Assembly: GCA_934130325.1 (NCBI GenBank)
Contig: CAKOYA010000003.1
Location: 1-64,000 of the forward strand
Length of the DNA: 64,000 nt
Direction of reading: 5' to 3'
From: an uncultured Clostridia bacterium
Lineage (GTDB): Bacteria > Bacillota > Clostridia > TANB77 > CAG-465
Made by a program: the position numbers and the translations under genes. Position 1 is the first letter of the stretch, and each line of letters opens with the position of its first letter. Below are positions 1-9,175 of the stretch, piece after piece. Below the pieces are notes generated by a model. That model was not told the DNA's origin. It saw only the letters and a program-made list of their open reading frames with translations, and ran no database searches.

Positions 1-47
1 ATTTTTTCTATTTTTAACAATTCCTTATTTTATAAGGGTTTGCGAGG

Positions 48-2804
48 TTATTTACCACAACAGTTTTTGTACTTTTTGCCACTTCCACATGGGCAAGGTT
101 CATTTCTACCTATTTTCTTTTCTACCCTTACAGGTTTTCTTTTAGTTTGAGTTTCACCACCATCATTAGTACTAACATTAGTAATATTTACAGTATTTTC
201 TTTTATTACATTCTGACTTTCTTGCTCAGACTTTGCACGTATTGAAAATACTGCTTTTGTAGTATCTTCTTGAATAGAATTGACTAAACTTTCAAACATT
301 TCAAAACTTTCTATTTTATATGCTTCAAGCGGATTTGTTTGTCCATATACCCTAAGTCCTATTCCATCCTTCAATTGAGCTATAGCATCTATATGATCCA
401 TCCACTTTTCATTTATAACGTTTAAAATTAAATGTCTTTCAATCTGATTCAATACTTCCTCTGTTCCTCTATCACTTGCCTCTTTATGTCTTTGTTCATA
501 TATCTTTGATACTTTTTCTTCTAAAAGTTTAACTATCTCTTCATTTTCCATTATAGATATATCTTCTTTTGACAATATACCTTCCTTGGCAAATAAATTA
601 GTAAGTACAGCATCTAAACTTTCAAAATCTACTTCATCTATATTGTCAACATTACCGAAATATTGATTAGTAATTTTTTGAATCTTTCCATATGCAAGTT
701 TTAATACTATTTCAGAAATATCTGGTGCATTTAATACATCTCTTCTTTGAGAATATATGATTTCTCTTTGTTTATTCATTACATCGTCATATTCTAATAC
801 ATTCTTTCTTATACTAAAGTTTCTTCCTTCAACCTTAGCTTGAGCTCCTTCGATCACACTTGTAAGCATTCTTTGTTCTATAGGAGTATCTTCTGGTAAC
901 CCCAATCTTTCTATTATTCCAGTCATCCTATCAGAACCAAACAATTTCATTAAATCATCTTCTAACGATATATAGAATTTTGTAACCCCGACATCGCCTT
1001 GTCTACCAGAACGACCTCTTAACTGATTATCAATACGACGTGATTCATGTCTTTCACTACCAATTATTTTTAGTCCTCCAGCTTGTATTACTTTTTCTTT
1101 ATTCTCCTCAAGTTCAGGTCTTAATTTTGCCTCAATTTCTTTCATTTCTTTCTTAGCTTTTATAACATCTTCGTTGTCATAATTAATAGGAGTTATAGCC
1201 ATTTCTATAACATCTTGAGTAAATCCTCTTTTTCCTAATTCTTCTTTTACCAAATACTCTAGATTTCCACCAAGCATAATATCTGTACCACGTCCAGCCA
1301 TATTAGTTGCTATAGTTACAGACTTATACTTTCCTGCTTGAGCTATGATTTCTGCTTCCTTTTCATGAAATTTAGCATTTAAAACTTTATGTGGTATTCT
1401 TTCTTTAGTCAATAATTTACTAATAATCTCTGACTTATCAATAGAAACTGTACCTACAAGCACTGGTTGCCCTTTTTCATATGATTCTTTTACATCTTCA
1501 ACAATCGCATTATATTTTGCTCTTTGAGTTTGATATACAACATCATCTAAATCTATTCTTTGAACAACTTTATTTGTAGGAATTTCTACTACATCTAATT
1601 TATATATTCCTTTAAATTCATCTTCCTCTGTTTTAGCTGTACCAGTCATACCAGATAATTTATTATATAATCTAAAGAAATTTTGGAAAGTAATTGTTGC
1701 CAAAGTCTGACTTTCTGAAGCTACCTTCACATTTTCTTTTGCTTCAATTGCTTGGTGTAGCCCGTCACTATATCTTCTTCCCTGCATAATACGTCCAGTA
1801 AACTCATCTACTATAACTACTTGTCCATCTTTTACTATATAATCTTTATCTTTTTTCATTAATCCATAAGCACGAATAGCTTGATTTATATGATGTGATA
1901 TATTCAAATTATCTACATCTGACAAAGATTCAATTCCAAAGAATTTTTCTGCTTTTTTAGTTCCATTTTCTGTTAATGCAGCAGTATGTGCTTTTAAATC
2001 TACTATATAGTCAAATTCTTCCTGTGTTTCATCAAATTCTTTATCATTATTTTCTACTATAATTTTAGCTTTTAAGCCTTTAGCAAAACTATTAGCCTTT
2101 TCATACAAATCATTCTTTTTATCTACCATTCCAGATATTATTAATGGCGTTCTTGCTTCATCTATTAAAATAGAATCTATTTCATCTACTATTGCATAGT
2201 TCAATTCTCTTTGTACCATTGATTCCTTATTCATTGCCATATTATCTCTTAAATAGTCAAATCCAAATTCATTATTTGTACCATAAGTAATATCGGCAGA
2301 ATATGCTTCTTTTTTTTGCATTGGTAGCATTCCAGACACAACTAAACCAACACTTAACCCTAAAAATTTATATAGTTTTCCCATCCAGATACTATCTCTT
2401 TTTGCCAAATAATCATTTACAGTTATAACATGTACACCTTTTCCAGTTAAGGCATTTAAGTACACAGGTAATGTAGCAACTAATGTTTTACCTTCACCAG
2501 TCTTCATTTCTGCTATTCTTCCTTGATGAAGAATTATTCCACCTATTAACTGAACTCTAAAATGTCTCATATTTAATACTCTACTTGAAGCTTCGGCCAC
2601 CACTGCATATGCTTCTGGTAATATATCATCCAAAGTTTCACCATTATTTAATCTTTGTTTAAATTCATCAGTTTTAGCTCTTAACTTTTCGTCTGATAAA
2701 TCTTTTAATCCCTTTTCAATTTCTTCTATTTTATCAACAATAGGTATTATCTTTTTTATTTCTCTTTTACTATATGAACCAAATATTTTTTCAATTAACT
2801 TCAT
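48..2804 (-). CDS. secA: Preprotein translocase ATPase SecA
   Basis: SecA is the ATP-driven motor that pushes unfolded preproteins through the SecYEG channel at the inner face of the membrane. The DEAD-motor Walker A (MKTGEGKT) lies near residues 100-107. The DEID box, the GTDI and QLRGRSGRQGD motor-2 motifs, the helical wing and scaffold, and a C-terminal CPCGSGKKYKNCC zinc-binding tail are all visible. About 918 residues is normal. I start at the ATG of MKLIEKIFG (2804); the GTG three codons upstream is part of the SD GAGGTG. The gene is not linked to prfB within this window. Family identification is certain. Confidence 0.98.
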   Translation of the reverse strand: MKLIEKIFGSYSKREIKKIIPIVDKIEEIEKGLKDLSDEKLRAKTDEFKQRLNNGETLDDILPEAYAVVAEASSRVLNMRHFRVQLIGGIILHQGRIAEMKTGEGKTLVATLPVYLNALTGKGVHVITVNDYLAKRDSIWMGKLYKFLGLSVGLVVSGMLPMQKKEAYSADITYGTNNEFGFDYLRDNMAMNKESMVQRELNYAIVDEIDSILIDEARTPLIISGMVDKKNDLYEKANSFAKGLKAKIIVENNDKEFDETQEEFDYIVDLKAHTAALTENGTKKAEKFFGIESLSDVDNLNISHHINQAIRAYGLMKKDKDYIVKDGQVVIVDEFTGRIMQGRRYSDGLHQAIEAKENVKVASESQTLATITFQNFFRLYNKLSGMTGTAKTEEDEFKGIYKLDVVEIPTNKVVQRIDLDDVVYQTQRAKYNAIVEDVKESYEKGQPVLVGTVSIDKSEIISKLLTKERIPHKVLNAKFHEKEAEIIAQAGKYKSVTIATNMAGRGTDIMLGGNLEYLVKEELGKRGFTQDVIEMAITPINYDNEDVIKAKKEMKEIEAKLRPELEENKEKVIQAGGLKIIGSERHESRRIDNQLRGRSGRQGDVGVTKFYISLEDDLMKLFGSDRMTGIIERLGLPEDTPIEQRMLTSVIEGAQAKVEGRNFSIRKNVLEYDDVMNKQREIIYSQRRDVLNAPDISEIVLKLAYGKIQKITNQYFGNVDNIDEVDFESLDAVLTNLFAKEGILSKEDISIMENEEIVKLLEEKVSKIYEQRHKEASDRGTEEVLNQIERHLILNVINEKWMDHIDAIAQLKDGIGLRVYGQTNPLEAYKIESFEMFESLVNSIQEDTTKAVFSIRAKSEQESQNVIKENTVNITNVSTNDGGETQTKRKPVRVEKKIGRNEPCPCGSGKKYKNCCGK

Positions 2805-2832
2805 TTTATACACCTCATAATATTCTCGATGT

Positions 2833-2861
2833 ATTATATCACAATTTTTTTTATATTTAAA
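2833..2861 (-). promoter_or_regulatory. secA: Probable secA promoter
   Basis: Reading on the minus strand, a perfect -10 TATAAT (2833-2838) is preceded after 17 bases by a weak -35 TTTAAA (2856-2861), with about 30 bases to the secA ATG. The -35 is poor, so this is a tentative call. Confidence 0.4.
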
Positions 2862-2909
2862 CCATTTTATAAAATTTAAACATATAATTTGAATTTTTCG
2901 TATAATTAC

Positions 2910-2934
2910 AAAAAAAGAGCCTAATGCCCTTTTA
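2910..2934 (-). terminator. Intrinsic terminator after the DUF402-YwbE gene
   Basis: On the minus strand a short AAGGGC...GCTCTT stem is followed by seven T residues, just downstream of the stop codon of the gene at 2951-3694. Confidence 0.55.
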
Positions 2935-2950
2935 TATTTGTTTATTAATA

Positions 2951-3694
2951 TTATAGTATTTTTTGAACTCTTCCCACTTTACCATCTGTAAGCCTTACTT
3001 TTATCCCTCTATGATGAATTGAACTATTTGTTAATATTTTTTCAACTATTCCTTCTGTTAAGATACCCGTTTTCTGATCTTTTTTTAGTACGATAGCTAC
3101 TTTTATACCTGGTCTTATATTAACTCTATACGTATTCTTATAATCCTTACTCAAAACTTTTTTATTAAAAAAGGTGTTATACATTTTTTGTGAAATTGGT
3201 TTTAAAGTTTCAAAATTTTCTAACGCATTTAAACTGATAAGTTTTGACTGTTTTATAGCAAACTCATACATATCTTTAGTTATATCACCAATTTTTAATG
3301 CTCTATCTAATTCGTCTTTATCTAATAAAAATATTTCTTTATCCATAGTAATTACTACATCAAGATATAAATCCTCATAAAAAGGCATATTTCTATCATC
3401 TAAAAAATTACTATATGTAACATCAAAATAAAATTCTATAACATTCCCTAATTTATCATATGTCATTGTTAAGCTATAGTTTTCTCCTATAGGAAGTATT
3501 TGAATATATGTGTATCCTGAATCTAGTATTATTTTTTGTCTCTCTTTTCTTTTTACAACCAAAGGTTTTTCAATTTTTTTAATCTTCATTGCAAATATAT
3601 AATACTCTATTTCATTTTTTAATACTTTTATCATCTTAGAATAACTATATTCAATTCCATTTTTTCCTCTTTTATCTAAAGGTTTTATTTCCAT
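2951..3694 (-). CDS. DUF402 domain fused to a YwbE-like domain
   Basis: A 247-residue protein of two parts. Residues about 1-170 look like DUF402 (the fold of FomD and the B. subtilis YgaC-type nucleoside tri/diphosphatase). The region with MTYDKLGNVIEFYFDVTYS, LYLDVVITMD and the acidic DKDELDRAL stretch matches the family's phosphate/metal-binding pattern. Residues about 189-247 (NIRPGIKVAIVLKKDQKTG to GRVQKIL) look like an almost complete copy of the small free-standing protein YwbE (DUF2196), whose role is unknown. The SD is AGAGGAC. The gene stands alone between terminators. The fusion could link nucleotide hydrolysis to an RNA- or ribosome-associated function; that is inference. Confidence 0.75.
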   Translation of the reverse strand: MEIKPLDKRGKNGIEYSYSKMIKVLKNEIEYYIFAMKIKKIEKPLVVKRKERQKIILDSGYTYIQILPIGENYSLTMTYDKLGNVIEFYFDVTYSNFLDDRNMPFYEDLYLDVVITMDKEIFLLDKDELDRALKIGDITKDMYEFAIKQSKLISLNALENFETLKPISQKMYNTFFNKKVLSKDYKNTYRVNIRPGIKVAIVLKKDQKTGILTEGIVEKILTNSSIHHRGIKVRLTDGKVGRVQKIL

Positions 3695-3718
3695 ATAAAG
3701 TCCTCTTTACTTATACAT

Positions 3719-3752
3719 AAAATTTGAGAGTCTTTTAACTCTCAAATTTTAA
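3719..3752 (-). terminator. Bidirectional terminator
   Basis: AAAATTTGAGAGT and ACTCTCAAATTTT form a 13-bp stem with a 6-base loop and a T-rich flank, directly after the stop codon of the zinc-ribbon gene at 3756-4277. Confidence 0.75.
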
Positions 3753-3755
3753 TAA

Positions 3756-4277
3756 CTATTTTTCTATATTATATCCACACTTTGTACAAAATTTTGAACC
3801 TGGTGCACATACAAGGCCACACTGTGGACATACTTTTTCAACTAATTTAACAGTTTCTTCTTCTTTTTCAACCTTCTTTTCTTCTTTTATCTTAACTGGT
3901 TTTTGCTTTTTACCACAATTTGCACAAAATGCCGCCTCAGTAGAAATTATTTCTCCACATTCTTCACAACTTCTAAGTCCTTTATTATATAAAATTGTTT
4001 TATTTTTTTCTTCTATATCCTTTTTCATTTTATCAATCTTTTTACATTCTTTTGTGAAACCTTTTCCTACATCATCGCCAGACTTGTATAATTCATATAC
4101 AGTTTTCCCCATATCCTCATAAGTTTTTTGAATATCTGATTCAATTTCAGATATTGATATTTTTAACTTTGCATCATTAATCAACTTACCAGATTTATCT
4201 GCAACTGTATTATATGTATCTGTAGCTGTTTTTCCAACTATCTTAGATATTTCTGTTACTTTTTTCATAAATTCCAT
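3756..4277 (-). CDS. Double zinc-ribbon protein with coiled-coil N-terminus
   Basis: About 173 residues. The N-terminal ~95 residues are helical and charged (MKKVTEISKIVGKTATDTYNT onwards) and look like a coiled coil. Two four-cysteine zinc ribbons follow: CEECG...CANCG (about residues 102-121) and CPQCG...CTKCG near the C-terminus, separated by a Lys/Glu-rich linker. No signal peptide or membrane segment is evident. I start at MEFMKK (4277) because it has the SD AAAGGGG; the longer reading adds an unsupported 18 residues. Paired zinc ribbons of this type are common in uncharacterised clostridial proteins and may mediate protein contacts. Specific function unknown. Confidence 0.75.
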   Translation of the reverse strand: MEFMKKVTEISKIVGKTATDTYNTVADKSGKLINDAKLKISISEIESDIQKTYEDMGKTVYELYKSGDDVGKGFTKECKKIDKMKKDIEEKNKTILYNKGLRSCEECGEIISTEAAFCANCGKKQKPVKIKEEKKVEKEEETVKLVEKVCPQCGLVCAPGSKFCTKCGYNIEK

Positions 4278-4411
4278 ATCTATTACCCCTTTCTTACTTA
4301 TATATATACCACAACAAAACAATATATTCAAGTAATAAAATAAAATATTATAATTATTTACATTTATTAATTTAAAAATTCCAGGTATTAAATCAGTAAA
4401 AAAACTTCAAC

Positions 4412-4439
4412 TAAATTTAAGTAATATTACTTAAATTTA
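4412..4439 (-). terminator. Perfect 28-base palindrome after clpC
   Basis: TAAATTTAAGTAAT is followed directly by its exact reverse complement, 73 bases beyond the clpC stop codon. A second short hairpin (AGAAATC...GATTTCT, about 4446-4469) lies between. On the minus strand a run of T follows about 12 bases after the palindrome. The palindrome probably ends the ctsR-mcsA-mcsB-clpC transcript, but the T-tract is not adjacent. Confidence 0.45.
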
Positions 4440-4512
4440 TATTAAAAGAAATCGAAAATTTGATTTCTAATAATAATGATTTACATCAATTTTTTTATCG
4501 ATTCCTTTTTTA

Positions 4513-6945
4513 CTATTTCTTATTAATTACAATCTTGCTATCGACTAAATCAATATTTACATTATCTCCATCTTTTATTTTTTTATCCAATATTGCCTCT
4601 GCAAATTTATCTTCAATATTACTCTGTATAGCACGTCTTAAAGGTCTTGCACCATAAGTATCATCAAAGCCTACTTTTGAAATATAATCTATTACGTCTT
4701 CTGATATACTTATTTTCATTTTTCTATCTTTTATTCTATTTTCAAATTCTTTAAGCATTAATCTAGTTATCTTTTTTATGCTCTCTGTATCTAATTTTTT
4801 AAATACAATTATTTCATCTAGCCTATTTAAAAATTCTGGTCTAAACACTTTTTTTAATTCATTCATAACCTCAGATTTTGTTTGTTCATAGTCCTCTTCT
4901 GCTTTTTCTTTAGTTACAAATCCTAATTTTTTATGTTCTACTATATTTCTTGCACCTGCATTAGAAGTCATTATAATTACTGAATTTTTAAAACTTACAG
5001 TTCTTCCATTTGAGTCAGTAAGCCTACCATCTTCTAAAATTTGCAATAACATATTAAATACATCAGGATGTGCCTTTTCTATTTCATCAAACAATACTAT
5101 ACTATACGGTTTACGTCTTATCTGTTCTGTTAATTGTCCTCCATCATCATAACCTACATACCCCGGAGGTGAACCAATTAATTTTGAAATACTATGTGGT
5201 TCCATATATTCAGACATATCTAGTCTTATCATTGCATTTTCATCACCAAACAAATTCTCAGCAAGTGCTTTTGTAAGTTCTGTTTTTCCAACACCAGTAG
5301 GTCCTAATAACATGAAAGAACCTATTGGTCTTTTTTCATCTTTCAAGCCAACTCTTGCTCTTTTTATGGCTCTTGCTAATGATTCAACTGCTTCATCTTG
5401 GCCAATAACTCTCTTTTTTAAAATAGTATCCAATTCTTTTAATCTTTTACTTTCACTTTCAGTAAGTTTAGACACTGGTATTTTTGTCCAGCTTGATATA
5501 ACATCACATATATCATTTTTAGTAACACTTACTACTTTTGATTTTTCTTTTTTCTCCCAATCTTGTTTTTGTTTTTCTAATTCATCTTTTAGATTTTTTT
5601 CTTCATCTCTTAGCTTTGCAGCTTTTTCAAAAGATTGTGAAATTATTGCTTCTTCCTTTTCTTTTGAAATTTTCTCTTTTCTTTTTTCTAAGTCCTTTAT
5701 GCTCTTTGGCATAGTTACATTTTTTAACTTTATTTTAGAACAAGCTTCATCTATTAAATCAATAGCTTTATCTGGTAAAAATCTATCGTTTATATACCTT
5801 TGAGATAATGTGACTGCTTCAGTTATAGCTTCATTAGTTATTTTAACTTTATGATGTGCTTCATATTTATCTTTTAATCCATTTAAAATTTTTATTGTAT
5901 CTTCTGTATTTGGCTCATCAATTAACACACTTTGAAATCTTCTTTCAAGTGCACTATCTTTTTCTATATATTTTCTATATTCATTTAAAGTAGTAGCCCC
6001 TATTATTTGAACTTCACCTCTAGACAATAAAGGCTTTAATATATTTGCAGCATCCATTGCGCCTTCTGCTGCCCCGGCTCCAATTATTGTATGCATTTCA
6101 TCTATGAACAATATAACATTACCTGCTTTTTTGATTTCTTGAAGAGATTTTTTTAGTCTCTCCTCAAAATCCCCTCTATATTTAGCTCCCGCAATCATTG
6201 ATGACATATCAAGTGAAACAACTCTTTTGTTACTTAATATTTCAGGTACTTTGTGTTCAATAATCATTTGAGATAATCCTTCAACTACGGCTGTTTTTCC
6301 AACACCGGGTTCTCCAATCAATACAGGATTATTTTTAGTTCTTCTACTTAATATTTCAATTATTCTTTGAATTTCTGAATTTCTTCCAATAACAGGATCT
6401 ATTTTTCCTTCCTTAGCAAGCAAAGTTAAATCTTTTCCATATTGGTTTAATGTTGGTGTATTATTTGCACCAGATTTAACCTGTTCACTCCCTTCTGAAT
6501 ACATTGAAATAGGAGAATCTTCGCTAAGTAATCTTAAAAGATCAGCAAATATTTTTTGTGGGTCAATATTTGCATCGATTAAAATTCTAACTGCCACACT
6601 ATCTATTTCTCTCATAAGAGATAACAAAATATGCTCTGTTCCTACATAATTTTGTCCCATTCTTTTAGCTTCTCTTGAACTGTTTTCTATAATTCTCTTA
6701 GCTCTTGGGGTAAATTCTGGATTTCCATCTAGTGTATTCATAACACCATCAATTTTTTCTATTTCTTCTTGCACATACTCAGGTATAAGGCCTTGATTTG
6801 CTAAAATTTTACAAGCAAGTCCTTCGCCTTCTGAAATTAATCCATAAAGTATATGCTCTGTCCCTATAAAAGAATAATTATGTTTTATTGCAAATTCTTT
6901 TGAAATTTCTAATACTTTAGCCGCTCTTTCTGTGAATTCATACAT
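4513..6945 (-). CDS. clpC: AAA+ unfoldase ClpC
   Basis: Hexameric unfoldase that, with McsB or MecA-type adaptors, feeds proteins to ClpP. At 810 residues it is full length. Two Clp N-repeats occupy residues 1-145. The first AAA+ module has Walker A GEPGVGKT (211-218). A middle domain includes a UVR motif (about 430-465). The second AAA+ module has GPTGVGKT and GYVGYDDGGQL. The ATG follows the mcsB stop codon by one base and its SD lies inside mcsB, so the two are translationally coupled. It is the last gene of the ctsR operon, and the operator upstream of ctsR should control it. Confidence 0.98.
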   Translation of the reverse strand: MYEFTERAAKVLEISKEFAIKHNYSFIGTEHILYGLISEGEGLACKILANQGLIPEYVQEEIEKIDGVMNTLDGNPEFTPRAKRIIENSSREAKRMGQNYVGTEHILLSLMREIDSVAVRILIDANIDPQKIFADLLRLLSEDSPISMYSEGSEQVKSGANNTPTLNQYGKDLTLLAKEGKIDPVIGRNSEIQRIIEILSRRTKNNPVLIGEPGVGKTAVVEGLSQMIIEHKVPEILSNKRVVSLDMSSMIAGAKYRGDFEERLKKSLQEIKKAGNVILFIDEMHTIIGAGAAEGAMDAANILKPLLSRGEVQIIGATTLNEYRKYIEKDSALERRFQSVLIDEPNTEDTIKILNGLKDKYEAHHKVKITNEAITEAVTLSQRYINDRFLPDKAIDLIDEACSKIKLKNVTMPKSIKDLEKRKEKISKEKEEAIISQSFEKAAKLRDEEKNLKDELEKQKQDWEKKEKSKVVSVTKNDICDVISSWTKIPVSKLTESESKRLKELDTILKKRVIGQDEAVESLARAIKRARVGLKDEKRPIGSFMLLGPTGVGKTELTKALAENLFGDENAMIRLDMSEYMEPHSISKLIGSPPGYVGYDDGGQLTEQIRRKPYSIVLFDEIEKAHPDVFNMLLQILEDGRLTDSNGRTVSFKNSVIIMTSNAGARNIVEHKKLGFVTKEKAEEDYEQTKSEVMNELKKVFRPEFLNRLDEIIVFKKLDTESIKKITRLMLKEFENRIKDRKMKISISEDVIDYISKVGFDDTYGARPLRRAIQSNIEDKFAEAILDKKIKDGDNVNIDLVDSKIVINKK

Positions 6946-6946
6946 A

Positions 6947-7942
6947 TTATTTCAACTCCTCCCTTATATATTTAGCTCTAGCTATTAATTCCTCTTTCCT
7001 AGATAAATCTTTTTTCAGATTTAATCTTAAAGTATTGCTTAATATATCAACCATTAATTTTTGAATATTTTCTAATTTAGTATCCTTAATCATATCAATG
7101 GATACTCCAAGCCTTACCTTTGAGAGTAATTTTAAAGCTTCTTCTTCAGATATAACTCTTGCATTCTTTAAAATACCATATGCTCTATAAATTTCATCTT
7201 CAAATTGTAAATTTCCTTCTTTTAATACTTCCCTTGCTTTTCTTTCCTGCTCAACTATAGAAGTAACGATAGCCTTTAGACCTGCTATAATATTTTCATC
7301 ACTCATTCCTAAAGTTTTTTGATTTGATATTTGATACATATAACCGTCACCACTAGTATTTTCGCCATACAATCCCCTTACAGATACACCAATACTGGCA
7401 GCTTGATCTAATAACTTATTTAAAAGTCCAATTCTTGCTAAAGCCGGTAAATGCAATAATACAGATACTCTCATCCCACTTCCGACATTTGTAGGACATG
7501 ATGTTATATATCCATATTTTTCATTTTTACAAAATTCAATTTTTCTTTCTAATGAATCAGTAAACTCTTCTAATTTTTCATAACATCTATCTATATTAAA
7601 TCCCGGTTCAAAAGATTGAATTCTTAAATGATCTTCTTCGTTTACCATTGCTACTATCGAATTGTCCTTACTTGTTATAATTGCTCCTAAATCATTTGGA
7701 ACAAATTCCTTAGAAATTATATGTTGTTCCATTAAACTTAGTTTAGTTATATCATCTATATTACTCATTCTTAATAAAGAATATTTGGTAATATCAATCT
7801 TTTTTTCTAACAAATTTATTATTTCTTTTTTCTCATTATCATTCATTATACTAGGAAAATTATATCCACGTATGTTTCTTGCAAACCTAATTCTTGAACT
7901 AATTACTACATCCGAATCCTTAGAAACCTCTTTAAACCACAT
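6947..7942 (-). CDS. mcsB: Protein-arginine kinase McsB
   Basis: Phosphagen-kinase-fold enzyme that phosphorylates arginine residues, marking proteins for ClpC-ClpP and inactivating CtsR under stress. At 331 residues it is slightly shorter than B. subtilis McsB. The ATP/guanidino-binding signatures VISSRIRFARNIRGYNFP near the N-terminus and SCPTNVGSGMRVSVLLHLP (catalytic-loop Cys) are visible. Its SD AGGTG overlaps the mcsA stop codon TAG, and its own end carries the clpC SD. It keeps its place between mcsA and clpC although ctsR, its classic partner, is broken here. Confidence 0.96.
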   Translation of the reverse strand: MWFKEVSKDSDVVISSRIRFARNIRGYNFPSIMNDNEKKEIINLLEKKIDITKYSLLRMSNIDDITKLSLMEQHIISKEFVPNDLGAIITSKDNSIVAMVNEEDHLRIQSFEPGFNIDRCYEKLEEFTDSLERKIEFCKNEKYGYITSCPTNVGSGMRVSVLLHLPALARIGLLNKLLDQAASIGVSVRGLYGENTSGDGYMYQISNQKTLGMSDENIIAGLKAIVTSIVEQERKAREVLKEGNLQFEDEIYRAYGILKNARVISEEEALKLLSKVRLGVSIDMIKDTKLENIQKLMVDILSNTLRLNLKKDLSRKEELIARAKYIREELK

Positions 7943-7954
7943 AAATTATTACAC

Positions 7955-8428
7955 CTACTTTCCCTGAAGTTTTTTTATTTCATCTCTAATTATTGCTGCT
8001 TCTTCATATTTTTCCTGGTCAATTAAAGATTTTATTTTTTCTTTTAATTCTTCAACCTTTTCAGCATTTTTTTCCTCTTGAGTTTTAGGATTTTTCTTTT
8101 CAATCGCTATATGTCTATTTTTACCATGTAATTTCAAAAATAATTCATCTAATGTATCCTCAAAGGTATTGTAGCATTCTTCACACCCAAACACACCTGT
8201 TTTAGAATAATTTTCTAACGTATAGCCACATTTTTTACATCTTTTTTGCTCGGGTTTTGAGAAAAACTCAGGAATAGAAACAAACATTGGCGAAAACAAA
8301 TCTGAAAAATTTACAAATCCCATTTTATCTGCACAACTTTCACACAGAAAAATTTCCTGTTTTTTACCATTAATATTCTCTTTATATCTTACAGTTGCTT
8401 CCTTTTTTCCACAACTTTGACATTTCAT
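7955..8428 (-). CDS. mcsA: McsB activator McsA (UvrB/UvrC-motif protein)
   Basis: About 157 residues. N-terminal zinc fingers are seen as CQSCG...CESCA and CKKCG...CEECY. A C-terminal UVR motif follows (EELKEKIKSLIDQEKYEEAAIIRDEIKKL region). McsA activates the arginine kinase McsB and interacts with ClpC. I start at the ATG of MKCQSCG (8428); the upstream GTG is the end of the SD AGGAGTG. It sits 11 bases after the ctsR reading frame and 12 before mcsB. Confidence 0.93.
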   Translation of the reverse strand: MKCQSCGKKEATVRYKENINGKKQEIFLCESCADKMGFVNFSDLFSPMFVSIPEFFSKPEQKRCKKCGYTLENYSKTGVFGCEECYNTFEDTLDELFLKLHGKNRHIAIEKKNPKTQEEKNAEKVEELKEKIKSLIDQEKYEEAAIIRDEIKKLQGK

Positions 8429-8439
8429 AAAAATCACTC

Positions 8440-8890
8440 CTATTCTATTAAATTTACTATTAAATTTTTAAATATATCTGCCCTAATATAATCTCTTTGA
8501 AAATTATCAATTTTTTCTAAGCTTTTATCAGAAACTGCAATTTTAATTAAGTTAGCTGATTTTTTATCTAATATATTATAACTTAAGAAATCTTTTAAGT
8601 AAATGTCTATGACACTTTGCGACAATTTACTACCAATCTTGTCAAGAATATTAGCAATATACTCAGATTTACTAAGATCAACTTTCACAATTTTTATATA
8701 TCCTCCACCGTCCTCTTCTACTTTCTACATAAAATCCCATTTCGGGAGCAAATCTAGTTGAGATGACATAATTAATCTGAGAAGGGACACAATTAAACTT
8801 TGAAGCCAAATCACTCCTTTTTAATTCTATTTCATCACACTATTTTATAATATCCTTTATATATTCTTCTATTAAATCAGATAATTTCAA
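8440..8890 (-). pseudogene. ctsR: ctsR, class III stress-gene repressor, split by a stop and a frameshift
   Basis: Conceptual translation from a TTG at 8890 (SD GGAG, 8-base spacing) gives LKLSDLIEEYIKDIIK, then a TAG stop (8840-8842), then the conserved helix-turn-helix KFNCVPSQINYVISTRF and ESRRG. One extra C (at 8710 in the plus-strand numbering) then shifts the frame. Removing it restores the winged-helix RGGGGYIKIVKV, which runs into the intact C-terminal four-helix domain (to ...RADIFKNLIVNLIE). Total length of 451 bases is 150 codons plus one, as expected for a single insertion in a ~150-residue CtsR. The C-terminal 82-residue part is open from GTG at 8688 and could be made separately. 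Sequencing error cannot be excluded, but two lesions would be needed. Confidence 0.85.
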
Positions 8891-8912
8891 ACTCTCATCT
8901 CCATTTCCTAAC

Positions 8913-8929
8913 TTTGACTTTCTTTGACT
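8913..8929 (-). promoter_or_regulatory. CtsR operator
   Basis: On the minus strand AGTCAAA-GAA-AGTCAAA matches the CtsR direct-repeat consensus RGTCAAA-NAN-RGTCAAA exactly. It lies immediately downstream of the -10 box, over the transcription start, where a bound repressor would block transcription of the whole operon. Confidence 0.9.
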
Positions 8930-8958
8930 ATTATACAACCTTTTTTTATTTTTGTCAA
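8930..8958 (-). promoter_or_regulatory. Sigma-A promoter of the ctsR-mcsA-mcsB-clpC operon
   Basis: Perfect consensus on the minus strand: TTGACA (8953-8958), a 17-base spacer, TATAAT (8930-8935). The CtsR operator abuts the -10 box. The -35 box overlaps the stop codon of the transposase fragment upstream. Confidence 0.92.
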
Positions 8959-9113
8959 GTACCAAACGTGTAAAGTGTATAATAAATAGTGAATATACCC
9001 GAATAAATTTTATATTTTTGAATTGAAAATGTTGTTCCTGTTTTTCTACATTTTCTAACTATAGATCTTTCTTCATCTGTATATCCTATGAACTTTTGAC
9101 CTTTTGAAGCCAT
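8955..9113 (-). pseudogene. Truncated IS3-family OrfA-like transposase fragment
   Basis: A 52-codon frame with a very strong SD (AGGAGGTG) starts MASKGQKFIGYTDEERSIVR, which resembles the beginning of IS3/IS150-group OrfA proteins (helix-turn-helix region). After about residue 40 the resemblance ends and the frame stops inside the ctsR -35 box. No OrfB is present. I read it as the 5' stub of a decayed insertion sequence; the assignment is from pattern memory only. Confidence 0.55.
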
Positions 9114-9175
9114 AGAAAAATACACCTCCTTTCAGAAGTGTATTTTATCATATTTTGTGTAAATTTTTTTATTAA

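Noticed and set aside
5312..5803. 163-codon plus-strand frame inside clpC
   Set aside because: Ser/Phe-rich antisense shadow of a conserved gene with no SD.
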